Shown piece after piece: positions 44,568 to 53,902 of a stretch of DNA of 64,000 nucleotides. Made by a program: the position numbers and the translations under genes. This DNA comes from Neoarius graeffei (taxonomy: Eukaryota > Chordata > Actinopteri > Siluriformes > Ariidae). A model generated the notes under the pieces. It was not told where the DNA came from. It was given only the letters and a program-made list of their open reading frames with translations, and ran no database searches. The stretch is taken from the NCBI RefSeq assembly GCF_027579695.1, contig NC_083587.1, positions 55,605,021 to 55,669,020 on the forward strand. Direction: 5' to 3'. Positions within the stretch are counted from its first letter, which is position 1. Each line of letters starts with the position of its first letter.

Positions 44568-44938
44568 ATCTCATCTCATCTCATCTCATCATCTCTAGCC
44601 GCTTTATCCTGTTCTACAGGGTCACAGGCAAGCTGGAGCCTATCCCAGCTGACTACGGGCGAAAGGCGGGGTACACCCTGGACAAGTCGCCAGGTCATCA
44701 CAGGGCTGACACATAGACAACCATTCACACTCACATTCACACCTACGGTCAATTTAGAGTCACCAGTTAACCTAACCTGCATCTCTTTGGACTGTGGGGG
44801 AAACCGGAGCACCCGGAGGAAACCCACGCGGACAACATGCAAACTCCACACAGAAAGGCCCTCGCCGGCCACGGGGCTCGAACCCAGACCTTCTTGCTGT
44901 GAGGCGACAGCGCTAACCACTACACCACCGTGCTGCCC
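44568..44938 (-). mobile_element. tRNA-derived SINE, CTCAT-tail
   Basis: Full-length reverse copy with duplication ACCGAAGTTCC (44557-44567 and 44939-44949). It has two short internal deletions relative to other copies (GACACATAGACAACC; CGCGGACAACATGC). Confidence 0.94.
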
Positions 44939-45106
44939 ACCGAAGTTCCAATTTAAACATAATAAAACAATAATCACCACGTATACGTTACACATCCATT
45001 TTTTGTTTCACGACTCAGGAAGTGTTTAATATCCGGGCTGGGTCACTGAAACATGCTCAGCAAGTAGCAGCAGTCAAACGTGTTTTTTTTCCCAATGTAA
45101 GGCAAC

Positions 45107-45373
45107 ATCCATCCATCCGTTATCTGTAGATGCTTATCCTGTATAGGGTCACAGGCCAGCTGACTATGGGCAAGAGGCGGGGTACACCCTGGACAAGTTG
45201 CCAGGTCACCGCAGGGTTGACACATAGAGACAAACAACCATTCACACCTACGGTCAATTTAGAGCCAACAATTAACCTAACCTGTATGTCTTTGGACCGT
45301 GGGGGAAACCGGAGCACCCGGAGGAAACCCACACAGACACGGGGAGAACGTGCAAACTTCACACAGAAAGGCC
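45107..45373 (-). mobile_element. SINE, CCATC-tail subfamily, head missing
   Basis: Reverse copy from the CCATCC tail to CACACAGAAAGGCC, where it joins the truncated end of a Tc1-like element. The tRNA-like head is absent, and it has a deletion near 45143. Confidence 0.8.
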
Positions 45374-46440
45374 TAGATGGTGAATCTTTGTCCTAGTCTC
45401 AAACCTCTGGCTGACTCAAACAGGTTTTCCTCCAGAATTGCCCTGTATTTAGTGCCATCCATTTTTCCTTCAGTCCTGACCAGCTTTCCTCTCCCTGTAG
45501 ATGAAAAACATCCCCACAGCATGATGCTGCCACCACCATGCTTCATTGTAGGGATGGTGTTCTCAGGGTGTTGGGTTTGCACCACACATGGCGTTTCCTA
45601 TGATGGCCAAAAAGATCAATTTTTGTCTCATTTGACCAGAGAATCTTCTTCCATGTGTTTGGGGAGTCTGTCACATGCTGTTGGGCAAACTCCAAACGTG
45701 ATTTTTAAGGAATGACTTCTTTCTGGCCACTCTTCCATCAAGCCCCACTCTGTGGAGTGCATGGCTTAAAGTGGTCCTATGGACAGATACTCCCATCTCC
45801 ACTGTGGATCTTTGCAGCTCCCTCAGCGTTATCGTTGGTGTCTTTGTTGCATCTCTGATTAATGCCCTCCTTGCCTGGTCTGTGAGTTTTGGTGGGCGGC
45901 TTTCTCTTGTCAGGTTTGTAGTGGTGCCATATTCTTCCCATTTTGCTATAATGGATTTAATGGTGGGCGGCACAGTGGTGTAGTGGTTAGCCCTGTTGCC
46001 TCACAGCAAGAAGGTCCTGGGTTCGAGTCCAGCGGCTGACGAGGGCCTTTCTGCGTGGAGTTTGCATGCTCTCCCTGTGTCCATGTGGGTTTCTTCCGGG
46101 TGCTCCGGTTTCCCCCAAAGGCATGCAGGTAAGGCTAATTGGTGGCTCTAAATTGACAGTAAGTGTGAATGGTTGTCTATGTGTCAGCCCTACGATGACC
46201 TGGCGACTTGTCCAGGGTGTACCCTGCCTCTTGCCCATAGTCAGCTGGGATAGGCTCCAGCTTGCCTGCGACCCTGTAGGACAGGATAAGCGGCTACAGA
46301 TAATGGATGGATGGGTTTAATGGAGCTCCCTGGGATATTCAAAGTTTGGGATATTTTTTATGACTCATGCCTGATCAATACTTCACCACAACTTTGTCTC
46401 TGACCTGTTTGGAGGCTCCTTGGTTTTTTCATGCTGCTTG
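45374..46440 (-). pseudogene. Tc1-type transposase, decayed
   Basis: Reverse-strand pieces in order: a poor N-terminus near 46430; IIAKWEEYGTTTNLTRESRP after the SINE (second helix-turn-helix and the start of the linker), with RRALIRDATKTPTITLRELQ and LHRVGLDGRVARKKSFL; then [19 protein letters not shown] up to RLGQRFTI at 45373. Frames change between the last two pieces. The final Asp and Glu of the DDE triad lie in the missing part. Confidence 0.85.
45964..46315 (+). mobile_element. SINE, GGATG-tail subfamily
   Basis: Forward copy with duplication TTTAATGG (45956-45963 and 46316-46323), ending TAATGGATGGATGGG. It sits in the transposase remnant. Confidence 0.93.
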
Positions 46441-46725
46441 CTTAGTAGTGTAGCAGAGTCAGGGTCCTTCCAGAACAGGTTGATTTATCCAGACATCATG
46501 TGACAGATCATGTGACACTTTGATTGCACATAGGTGGATCTTAATCAATTAATTATGTGACTTATGAAGTGAATTGGTTGGACCAGCTCTTATTTAGGGG
46601 TTTCATACGAAAGGGGGTGAATACAAATGGTGCTAACCCCCCAAAAACCCATTTTAATTCCAGCTTGTAATGCAACAAAACAGGACAAACACCAAGGGGG
46701 ATGAATACTTTTGCAAGGCACTGTA

Positions 46726-47112
46726 TATAGCTTGTATATAATGTATAGCTTGCAACATTTATTGTGCAAGGTGGCCCACTTTAGATCGTTCCTTCTGGAC
46801 TAGACGGGGCTGCTTTTCAACTGTTCCTGTGATTTTTCTTTAAAGCGGTTCAGTTGTAGGTGGGGCAGCTGGTTGGACCATAGTTGATGGCACCTGCTTT
46901 AAAATGCTTTCTGGAGGAGATGGATGTGCTTCACTTTCTCCTGATTCCTAATTGGACCGTGCCTTGTTGTTTTTTTTGTTGACTGAGTAAAGTGTTTGAA
47001 TTGTAAACAGTGTAAATAATTATCTAAAAGCAGTCCAGGTAACTGTAGGGGTGAGAAGCCCTTTTTGTTGCACTCTGTTTTCTCCTGTTTATGTTAGGAA
47101 ATTAGGTAAGAT
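46726..47112. other. unassigned sequence
   Basis: About 390 bp with no feature I can name. Confidence 0.5.
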
Positions 47113-47479
47113 CTGGGGTGGCATGGTGGTTAGCACTGTCACCTCACAGCAAGAAGGTTCTGGATTCGAGCCGAGTGGCCGGCAAGGGTCTTTCTGTGTG
47201 GAGTTTGCATGTTCTCCCTGTGTCTGCGTGGGTTTCCTCCGGGTGCTCTGGTTTCCCCCACAGTCCAAAGACATGCAGGTTAGGCTAACTGGTGACTCTA
47301 AATTGACCGTAAGTGTGAATGTGAGTGTGAATGGTTGTTTGTCTCTATGTGTCAGCCCTGTGATGATCTGGCGACTTGTCCAGGGTGTACCCCACCTCTC
47401 GCCCATAGTCAGCTGGGATAGGCTCCAGTTTGCCCATGACCCTGCACAGGTTAAGCGGTAATGGATAATGGATGGATGG
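47113..47479 (+). mobile_element. SINE, GGATG-tail subfamily
   Basis: Forward copy from GGGGTGGCATGGTGG to GGATAATGGATGGATGG. The A-box is shortened (GCATGGTGGTTAGC), so it is probably a dead copy. Confidence 0.88.
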
Positions 47480-47808
47480 AGTTAAGTAAGAGCCCTGCAT
47501 TTTATTTTGTTTTCTTTTACTGTCCAGGTAAGTTAATGGACTTTTAAATAGATTGTTTGTTATTTTGGGCTGTGTTCACCCCAACACCAATTTTACCTGT
47601 GTTGAAATAAATCGATTGTGTTTTGGCATGCAATCGGCTGTGGCATTGGTTGTCCTTGGGAGTGGGGAAAGGGGAAGTCACTTTTATGCTACACTAAGGT
47701 TTCCCCTAGGCCGGGCGTAACAGCACTATATAGTAAGACAGTATGAGTATTCAGATTCAGCCAGAGACTCACTTTCGGTGGTAATCAAACTTTTAAAAAG
47801 CTCAAACT

Positions 47809-48147
47809 TTATTTCATGTTGAAATACATGTCAATTTTGACCATGTCAGACGATTTCCCAGGCTGCCACATATATACTTTCTTCATATTAGCATACCGCA
47901 GGCTAAAATGTGTCCTCGAGATCAACAAATCTACCCCGTGACAGTATCCTTGACTTGCAACCATGTGATCAAAATCTGCTACGTCATAAGCATCTGGCAT
48001 ATTGGTGGATATACAAAGCAACTCAGATGGCAGCTGCTGAAAGCGTGCCTGTAAACAATGCTGAATTTTCTCAATATTACCACGATTTGAACGGTCGATC
48101 GAAGATTTGATACAAAGAGAAGATAGATGTGTGTGGTTTTTACCCAT
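47809..48147 (-). CDS. unrecognised open frame, possible later exon of the adjacent THAP gene
   Basis: A 112-codon reverse frame (MGKNHTHLSSLCIKSSIDRS ... QPGKSSDMVKIDMYFNMK) with ordinary composition. It lies downstream, on the same strand, of the THAP exon at 48934-49166, with a SINE in the supposed intron. I do not recognise the sequence. Nothing else stands out between 47480 and 48524. Confidence 0.35.
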   Translation of the reverse strand: MGKNHTHLSSLCIKSSIDRSNRGNIEKIQHCLQARFQQLPSELLCISTNMPDAYDVADFDHMVASQGYCHGVDLLISRTHFSLRYANMKKVYMWQPGKSSDMVKIDMYFNMK

Positions 48148-48537
48148 ATTATTTTAAAAAGTCAGATTTTTCTGAAGATAAGATGCTTCTAACAACCATC
48201 AAGTACCCAGATATTGCATACTTCTTGTCTCTGGATGGGTGAATACCTTATTAATTAAACCAGTCAATGATGATAAAGGAGTTGTATTTGAAAGGGTAAG
48301 TTTGGGCTTCTTTTGCATTTAGTTTACTTCTATGTGTAAACAACAGACGAAGTGTGAACTTTTGATAATTTATTTATTGAACCCAGTCTGAATTGTTTAT
48401 CATACAGTTTTGCTGGAAATGACAATACACGTGTTTAAATTATAACTATGACCGAGTGAACCACGACAAGAGAGCGCTCATTTTATAGCAAAATTTTAGC
48501 AAGATGAAATAAAATTCTTCCATATTATTTAGAAAGC

Positions 48538-48907
48538 GGGGCGGCACGGTGGTGTAGTGGTTAGCGCTGTCGCCTCACAGCAAGAAGGTCCTGGGTTCGA
48601 GCCCCATGGTCGGCGAGGGCCTTTCTGTGTGGAGTTTGCATGTTCTCCCCGTGTCCGCGTGGGTTTCCTCCGGGTGCTCCGGTTTCCCCCACAGTCCAAA
48701 GACATGCAGGTTAGGTTAACTGGTGACTCTAAATTGACCGTAGGTGTGAGTGTGAATGGTTGTCTGTGTCTATGTGTCAGCCCTGTGATGACCTGGCGAC
48801 TTGTCCAGGGTGTACCCCGCCTTTCGCCCGTAGTCAGCTGGGATAGGCTCCAGCTTGCCTGCGACCCTGTAGAACAGGATAAAGCGGCTAGAGATAATGA
48901 GATGAGA
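48538..48907 (+). mobile_element. tRNA-derived SINE, GATGA-tail
   Basis: Full-length forward copy with a perfect 13-bp duplication TTATTTAGAAAGC (48525-48537 and 48908-48920). Confidence 0.95.
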
Positions 48908-48933
48908 TTATTTAGAAAGCTTTTAAATCTCAC

Positions 48934-49166
48934 CTGAGATAAAATGATCACTACAAACACGAGCTGTTTTGGTTTTAGCCTCGGTCAAATCATTGTCGGC
49001 CCTGCCGAAATTGTTCAGCCGTGCTTGTCTCCTCTCCGTACGAAGCTTCAAAGTCTCCTCACCCTCTTTCTGAATCATGGACGGAATTCTAAAAAAAAAA
49101 TCTGAATTTACCACGGTCACGAGTACTGTTGTGACCACAACCATACACAGCACAAAAATATGGCAG
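48934..49166 (-). pseudogene. THAP-domain exon (transposon type)
   Basis: Reverse strand. A THAP zinc finger with YFCAVYGCGHNSTRDRGKFR (first cysteine pair), FFRIPSMIQKEGEETLKLR, and AKTKTARVCSDHFISG (final Cys-x2-His). It ends at a donor (ATCTCAG/GTGAG). Two lesions: the expected ATG before PYF is CTG, and one extra T in a T run (near 49090) shifts the frame between the cysteine pair and FRIP. It matches the left-end gene at 28446 in layout but not closely in sequence, so it comes from another element of the same type. Confidence 0.78.
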
Positions 49167-49288
49167 AGCTAAAATAATGCTTAAAGCAGTGAAAACAAAG
49201 AAAGTTGTGCATGCGTGACTATTGCTGGGTTTCAGTCACATGACTTTTCTTAGCGGTTTTACCAGAAGTGAAATAGCTGGTGGTCTAA

Positions 49289-49875
49289 ATGGCTGCCGTA
49301 GTGCAAACTAGTGATAACTTATCAGAGTACGCTCGTTATCTAGAAGCCATTGCTCGCTTTAGATATATTCAGCAGATTACTATGTGCAATGGAATACAGT
49401 CTGGGAAAGAAGGATTTGTCATACGATCTCGAAAACTACCCTTCAGTCGAGTTCCCCGACATCTCGAACTATCTGGTGTTGCAGACGTCCTTCTACACCG
49501 CAAATCACATGAAAGCGTGGAAAAGTACGGAGGCTTACAACTTTTTTGTATGTGGCTGGGTAAAGGACCTCGGTATCAAATCGCTGCCGAATGAATCCTG
49601 TATTGTTTTTGCCTGTGTAAGTATGTTTCAAGCTTTTCGTTCACGTCTTTACAACGAAGCACTGCAAGTTGAAGTGTAAACAAACAACAGTTGGCTTGAT
49701 TCTCACTTGTGTTGGCTCTTATCGCTCAGGTAAATCATTCACAAAGATCATCAGAAACCCCTTTAAAGACCTGGATCTTAGTTAAACAAGACGGAGAAGT
49801 GATCACGGCGCATTGTAACTGTACGGCTGGGGAAGAATTTTGTCGCGACCTTCATGCATATGGACTTTGTGAGGA
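49289..49875 (+). pseudogene. SWIM-type zinc finger protein, 5' exons (transposon type)
   Basis: Exon 1 (49289-49616) reads MAAVVQTSDNLSEYARYLEA, then after a deletion and frameshift near 49400 YSLGKKDLSYDLENYPSVEF, SNYLVLQTSFYT and STEAYNFFVCGWVKDLGIKS. It ends at GCCTGT/GTAAGT. Exon 2 starts at 49730 after CGCTCAG and continues in frame ([19 protein letters not shown]), then [10 protein letters not shown], the first half (CxC) of a SWIM zinc finger. The expected CxH half does not follow; sequence homology stops near 49860. In related fish genes, as I recall, a YqaJ nuclease domain comes later; it is absent. Confidence 0.72.
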
Positions 49876-50000
49876 GTAAACAAAGAAACAGCTGTGGACT
49901 TTAGCGCTTTGTGACTAAAAAAAGTACCGTAAATAACAACACACAGCAAGAAAAGTACTTGGAAAACACTAAGGACATAGCTGAGAGGGAGATACAAACC

Positions 50001-50200
50001 TTCACCAAGTGATCGCTGCAAACTCGAGCATGCTTCGATTTCAAACTCGGCTCCCTTCGATTTCAGTGAGAGGTTCGAAATGTGTTCGTTCACCCTTTTA
50101 TATTAGTTCATGTGGAACCCTGAAGAAACTTTTATCAGTTTCACGGTTCGATTCGAACAACCTGAAACGCAAGCGTAAGGCGTTTTTCACGCGAGCAATG
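50001..50200 (-). pseudogene. THAP-domain exon, frameshifted, convergent with the SWIM gene
   Basis: Reverse-strand pieces in three frames: GCSNR (from TCAGGTTGTTCGAATCG), then ETDKSFFRVPHE, then SKHARVCSDHLVK, which together give the order of a THAP zinc finger. Indels separate the pieces, so it is dead. With the forward SWIM gene at 49289 it makes the same inward-facing pair as the element at 28369-39973, but only about 1 kb long. Confidence 0.7.
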
Positions 50201-50805
50201 CACCTTCTCCGTACAAACGCTCTGTCGACTGAGCTTTGGTAGACCACCTGGTAAAGTCTTGAATAACTAATGAGGCGGATGTCACTTGACATGGCCGACA
50301 TCCTTGTTTTCGAATTGGCTTGCAAGTCAAGGATAAAGAAGCTCTCTGTGGCACCCTTGATGTCTGAATAAGCCAGATGAAGTTATATGAATCCACAGAG
50401 ATATATTCAAGTTAATTGTAGTGATTATTCTTTCACAAAGCAAATGTTTTGGAAATACACTACCGTTCAAAAGTTTGGGGTCACCCAGACAATTTTGTGT
50501 TTTCCATTAAAAATCACACTTTTTTATTTACCACCATAAGTTGTAAAATGAATAGAAAATATAGTCAAGACATTTTTCTGGCCATTTTGAGCATTTAATC
50601 GACCCCACAAATGTGATGCTCCAGAAACTCAATCTGCTCAAAGGAAGGTCAGTTTTATAGCTTCTCTAAAGAGCTAAACTGTTTTCAGCTGTGCTAACAT
50701 GATTGTACAAGGGTTTTCTAATCATCCATTAGCCTTCTGAGGCAATGAGCAAACACATTGTACCATTAGAACACTGGAGTGAGAGTTGCTGGAAATGGGC
50801 CTCTA

Positions 50806-52412
50806 CAGTGGTGCTTGAAAGTTTGTGAACCCTTTAGAATTTTTTATATTTCTGCATAAATATAACCTAAAACATCATCAGATTTCCACACAAATCCTAA
50901 AAGTAGATAAAGAGAAGCCAGTTAAACAAATGAGACAAAAATATCATACTTGTTCATTTATTTATTGAGGAAAATGATCCAATATTACATATCTGTGAGT
51001 GGCAAAATTATGTGAACCTTTGCTTTCAGTATCTGGTGTGACCCCCTTGTGCAGCAACAACTGCAACTAAACGTTTCTGGTAACTGTTGATCAGTCCTGC
51101 ACACCGGCTTGGAGGAATTTTAGCCCATTCCTCCGTACAGAACAGCCTCAGCTCTGGGATATTGGTGGGTTTCCTCACATGAACTGCTTGCTTCAGGTCC
51201 TTCCACAACATTTCGATTGGATTAAGGTCAGGACTTTGACTTGGCCATTCCAAAACATTAACTTTATTCTTCTTTAACCATTCTTTGGTAGAACGACTTG
51301 TGTGCTTAGGGTTGTTGTCTTGCTGCATGACCCACCTTCTCTTGAGATTCAGTTCATGGACAGATGTCCTGACATTTTCCTTTAGAATTCACTGGTATAA
51401 TTCAGAATTAATTGTTCCATCAATGATGGCAAGCCGTCCTGGCCCAGATGCAGCAAAACAGGCCCAAACCATGATACCACCACCACCATGTTTCACAGAT
51501 GGGATAAGGTTCTTCTGCTGGAATGCAGTGTTTTCCTTTCTCCAAACATAACACTTCTCATTTGAACCAAAAAGTTCTATTTTGGTCTCATCTGTCCACA
51601 AAACATTTTTCCAATAGCCTTCTGGCTTGTCCACGTGATCTTTAGCAAACTGCGGACAAGCAGCAATGTTCTTTTTGGAGAGCAGTGGCTTTCTCCTTGC
51701 AACCCTGCCATGCACAACATTGTTGTTCAGTGTTCTCCTGATGGTGGACTGAACATTAACATTAGCCAATGTGAGAGAGGCCTTCAGTTGCTTAGAAGTT
51801 ACCCTGGGGTCCTTTGTGACATCGCCGGCTATTACACGCTTTGCTCTTGGAGTGATCTTTGTTGGTCGACCACTCCTGGGGAGGGTAATAATGGTCTTGA
51901 ATTTCCCCCATTTGTACACAATCTGTCTGACTGTGGAACGGTGGAGCCCAAACTCTTTAGAGATGGCTTTGTAACCTTTTCCAGCCTGATGAGCATCAAC
52001 AACGCTTTTTCTGAGGTCCTCAGAAATCTCCTTTGTTCATGCCATGATGCACTTCCACAAACATGTGTTGTGAAGATCAGACTTTGATAGATCCCTGTTC
52101 TTTAAATAAAACAGGGTGCCCACTCACACCTGATTGTCATCCCATTGATTGAAAACACCTGACTCTAATTTCACCTTCAAATTAACGGCTAATCCTAGAG
52201 GTTCACATACTTTTGCCACTCACAGATATGTAATATGGGATCATTTTCCTCAATAAATAAATGACCAAGTCTAATATTTTTGTCTCATTTGTTTAACTGG
52301 GTTCTCTTTATCTACTTTTAGGACTTGTGTGAAAATCTGATGATGTTTTAGGTCATATTTATGCAGAAATATAGAAAATTCTAAAGGGTTCACAAACTTT
52401 CAAGCACCACTG
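50806..52412 (-). mobile_element. Tc1 transposon copy 3
   Basis: 1607 bp with TA at 50804-50805 and 52413-52414, ends CAGTGGTGCTTGAAAG and CTTTCAAGCACCACTG intact. Reverse orientation, nested in the MITE, so it is the younger of the two. Confidence 0.95.
51026..52045 (-). pseudogene. Tc1 transposase, two nonsense mutations
   Basis: Aligns along its length with the intact protein at 19600-20622. Codon 3 is TGA (52037-52039) where copy 1 has CGA, and a second CGA-to-TGA change lies at 51389-51391 (after SELYQ). An in-frame 3-base deletion removes one residue (NVNVQSTIRR). Catalytic motifs TDETKIELFG, QQDNNPKHTS and DLNPIEMLW are otherwise present, with Asp to Asn two residues after the second catalytic Asp. 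Confidence 0.93.
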
Positions 52413-52739
52413 TATACACCTATGTAGATATTGCACCAAAAACCAGACATTTGCAGCTAGAATAGTCATTTAGCACATTAGCAATGTATAGAGTGGATTT
52501 CTGATTAGTTTAAAGTGATCTTCATTGAAAAGGACAGTGCTTTTCTTTCAAAAATAAGGACATTTCAAAGTGACCCCAAACTTTTGAACGGTAGTGTAGA
52601 TCCTGTGCTCACATCTGCCTTTGTGTGTGGGAACTTTTTTTGAATGTCACAAATAACAAACATCACAAAAAAGTTGTGATTTTATTTTTTTTATTATTAT
52701 TATTATTTTTTTTTAAATAAAGCCCGCCTGGAATCCTGC

Positions 52740-52970
52740 TCACTTTCTACCTGCCTCCTCCTCCTCCTCCCCCGTGGCGGTGGGACGGTCCTGTTCCGCA
52801 GAGATAAGCGCTCTACTGCGCATGCGCGCTGACAGCTTCAGTCGGGCGCACGCACAGAGCAGCGGCAGTGTGAAGTTTGTTCGGTCGCGCTGCGGGGAGA
52901 GAGAGAGAGAGAGAGAGAGCACTGCTGCTTATGGACATTATTTATCAAGGAATAAGGAAAGCAAATAAGG
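52740..52970 (+). promoter_or_regulatory. candidate host promoter and first exon
   Basis: A GC- and CpG-rich stretch unlike its AT-rich neighbours, holding TGCGCATGCGCG (52817-52828), an exact match to the NRF1 consensus YGCGCAYGCGCR. A GAGAGA tract at 52898-52919 and TTATGGACATTATTTATC follow, then AAATAAG/GTGAGG, a good splice donor at about 52970. It could be a non-coding or short-coding first exon on the forward strand. The only peptide would be about a dozen codons before the donor. No downstream exon is visible in the window. It could also be part of an unknown GC-rich repeat. Confidence 0.45.
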
Positions 52971-52975
52971 TGAGG

Positions 52976-53342
52976 ATGTGATTTCTGATCTGATTTACAG
53001 ATTGACATGCTTCAAAACAGAGAACATTCATGAAGAATAAATGGTCAATAAACATGAAACGACTGAGTTATTGACAAACAAACACAATCAGTTAAAATAT
53101 TTTTCTGAATTAGATGAGATTTCAGTGCTTTATGGAGTTGCATATGTTTAAAGAATGTCTGTTATGCATAAAAAATATTCTAGGTTGGAAAGGATGTGGA
53201 TGTAAATGGGACATGTGGCTTTGGGGAAACTTGTGTGTGTGTAAAATTTGCCTGAGGCATGATTATTATTTATTTGCAATTGTATTAGCTAGAATTGTAT
53301 TTATTTACTATTTGGATATGTATTTCATGTTATTTTTAATAA

Positions 53343-53343
<1 letters not shown>
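52976..53343. other. unassigned AT-rich sequence (putative intron)
   Basis: No element ends or domain. A 96-codon forward frame into the (TTA)n tract is not credible. Confidence 0.45.
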
Positions 53344-53390
<47 letters not shown>

Positions 53391-53391
53391 T
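53344..53391 (+). repeat. (TTA)n microsatellite
   Basis: About 16 uninterrupted ATT units; frames reading it as poly-Tyr or poly-Asn are artefacts. Confidence 0.95.
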
Positions 53392-53500
53392 AGGGCATGT
53401 ATAAGTTTATTGACACATATGTTACCTTGTAATGACAATATATTATTGCTTGATTTGTAAATCTTGTATCCAGTGCAGTCTAGAATATGAATATAAAAAA

Positions 53501-53847
53501 AGCGGGCTGCCGCTTCACAGCAAGAAGGTCCTGGGTTCGAGCCCCGGGGCCGGCGAGGGCCTTTCTGTGCGGAGTTTGCATGTTCTCCCCGTGTCCGCGT
53601 GGGTTTCCTCCGGGTGCTCCGGTTTCCCCCACAGTCCAAAGACATGCAGGTTAGGTTAACTGGTGACTCTAAATTGACCGTAGGTGTGAATGTGAGTGTG
53701 AATGGTTGTCTGTGTCTATGTGTCAGCCCTGTGATGACCTGGCGACTTGTCCAGGGTGTACCCCGCCTTTTGCCCGTAGTCAGCTGGGATAGGCTCCAGC
53801 TTGCCTGCGACCCTGTAGGACAGAATAAAGCGGCTAGAGATAATGAG

Positions 53848-53850
<3 letters not shown>
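53501..53850 (+). mobile_element. tRNA-derived SINE with internal head deletion
   Basis: Forward copy whose head reads GCGGGCTGCCGCTTCACAGC, so the A-box region is deleted; B-box GGTTCGAGCCC and the rest are near consensus. An (AT)n run (53850-53899) follows the tail. Confidence 0.9.

Positions 53851-53899
<49 letters not shown>

Positions 53900-53902
<3 letters not shown>

Larger units (their letters stand above)
45374..46723 (-). mobile_element. Tc1-like element, second family, 3'-truncated
   Basis: The right end (5' on the reverse strand) is ...ATACTTTTGCAAGGCACTG then TA (46724-46725), a fish Tc1-type end different from the three copies above. The left end is lost where the SINE at 45107 abuts. 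A SINE interrupts it at 45964-46315. Confidence 0.85.
50458..52596. mobile_element. Tc1-type MITE (ACTACCGTTCAAAAG ends), split by Tc1 copy 3
   Basis: Left end TA then CACTACCGTTCAAAAGTTTG; right end CAAACTTTTGAACGGTAGTG then TA (50456-50457, 52597-52598). Without the inner Tc1 and its duplicated TA it is about 530 bp, with no transposase. These ends are common in fish. Confidence 0.93.
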
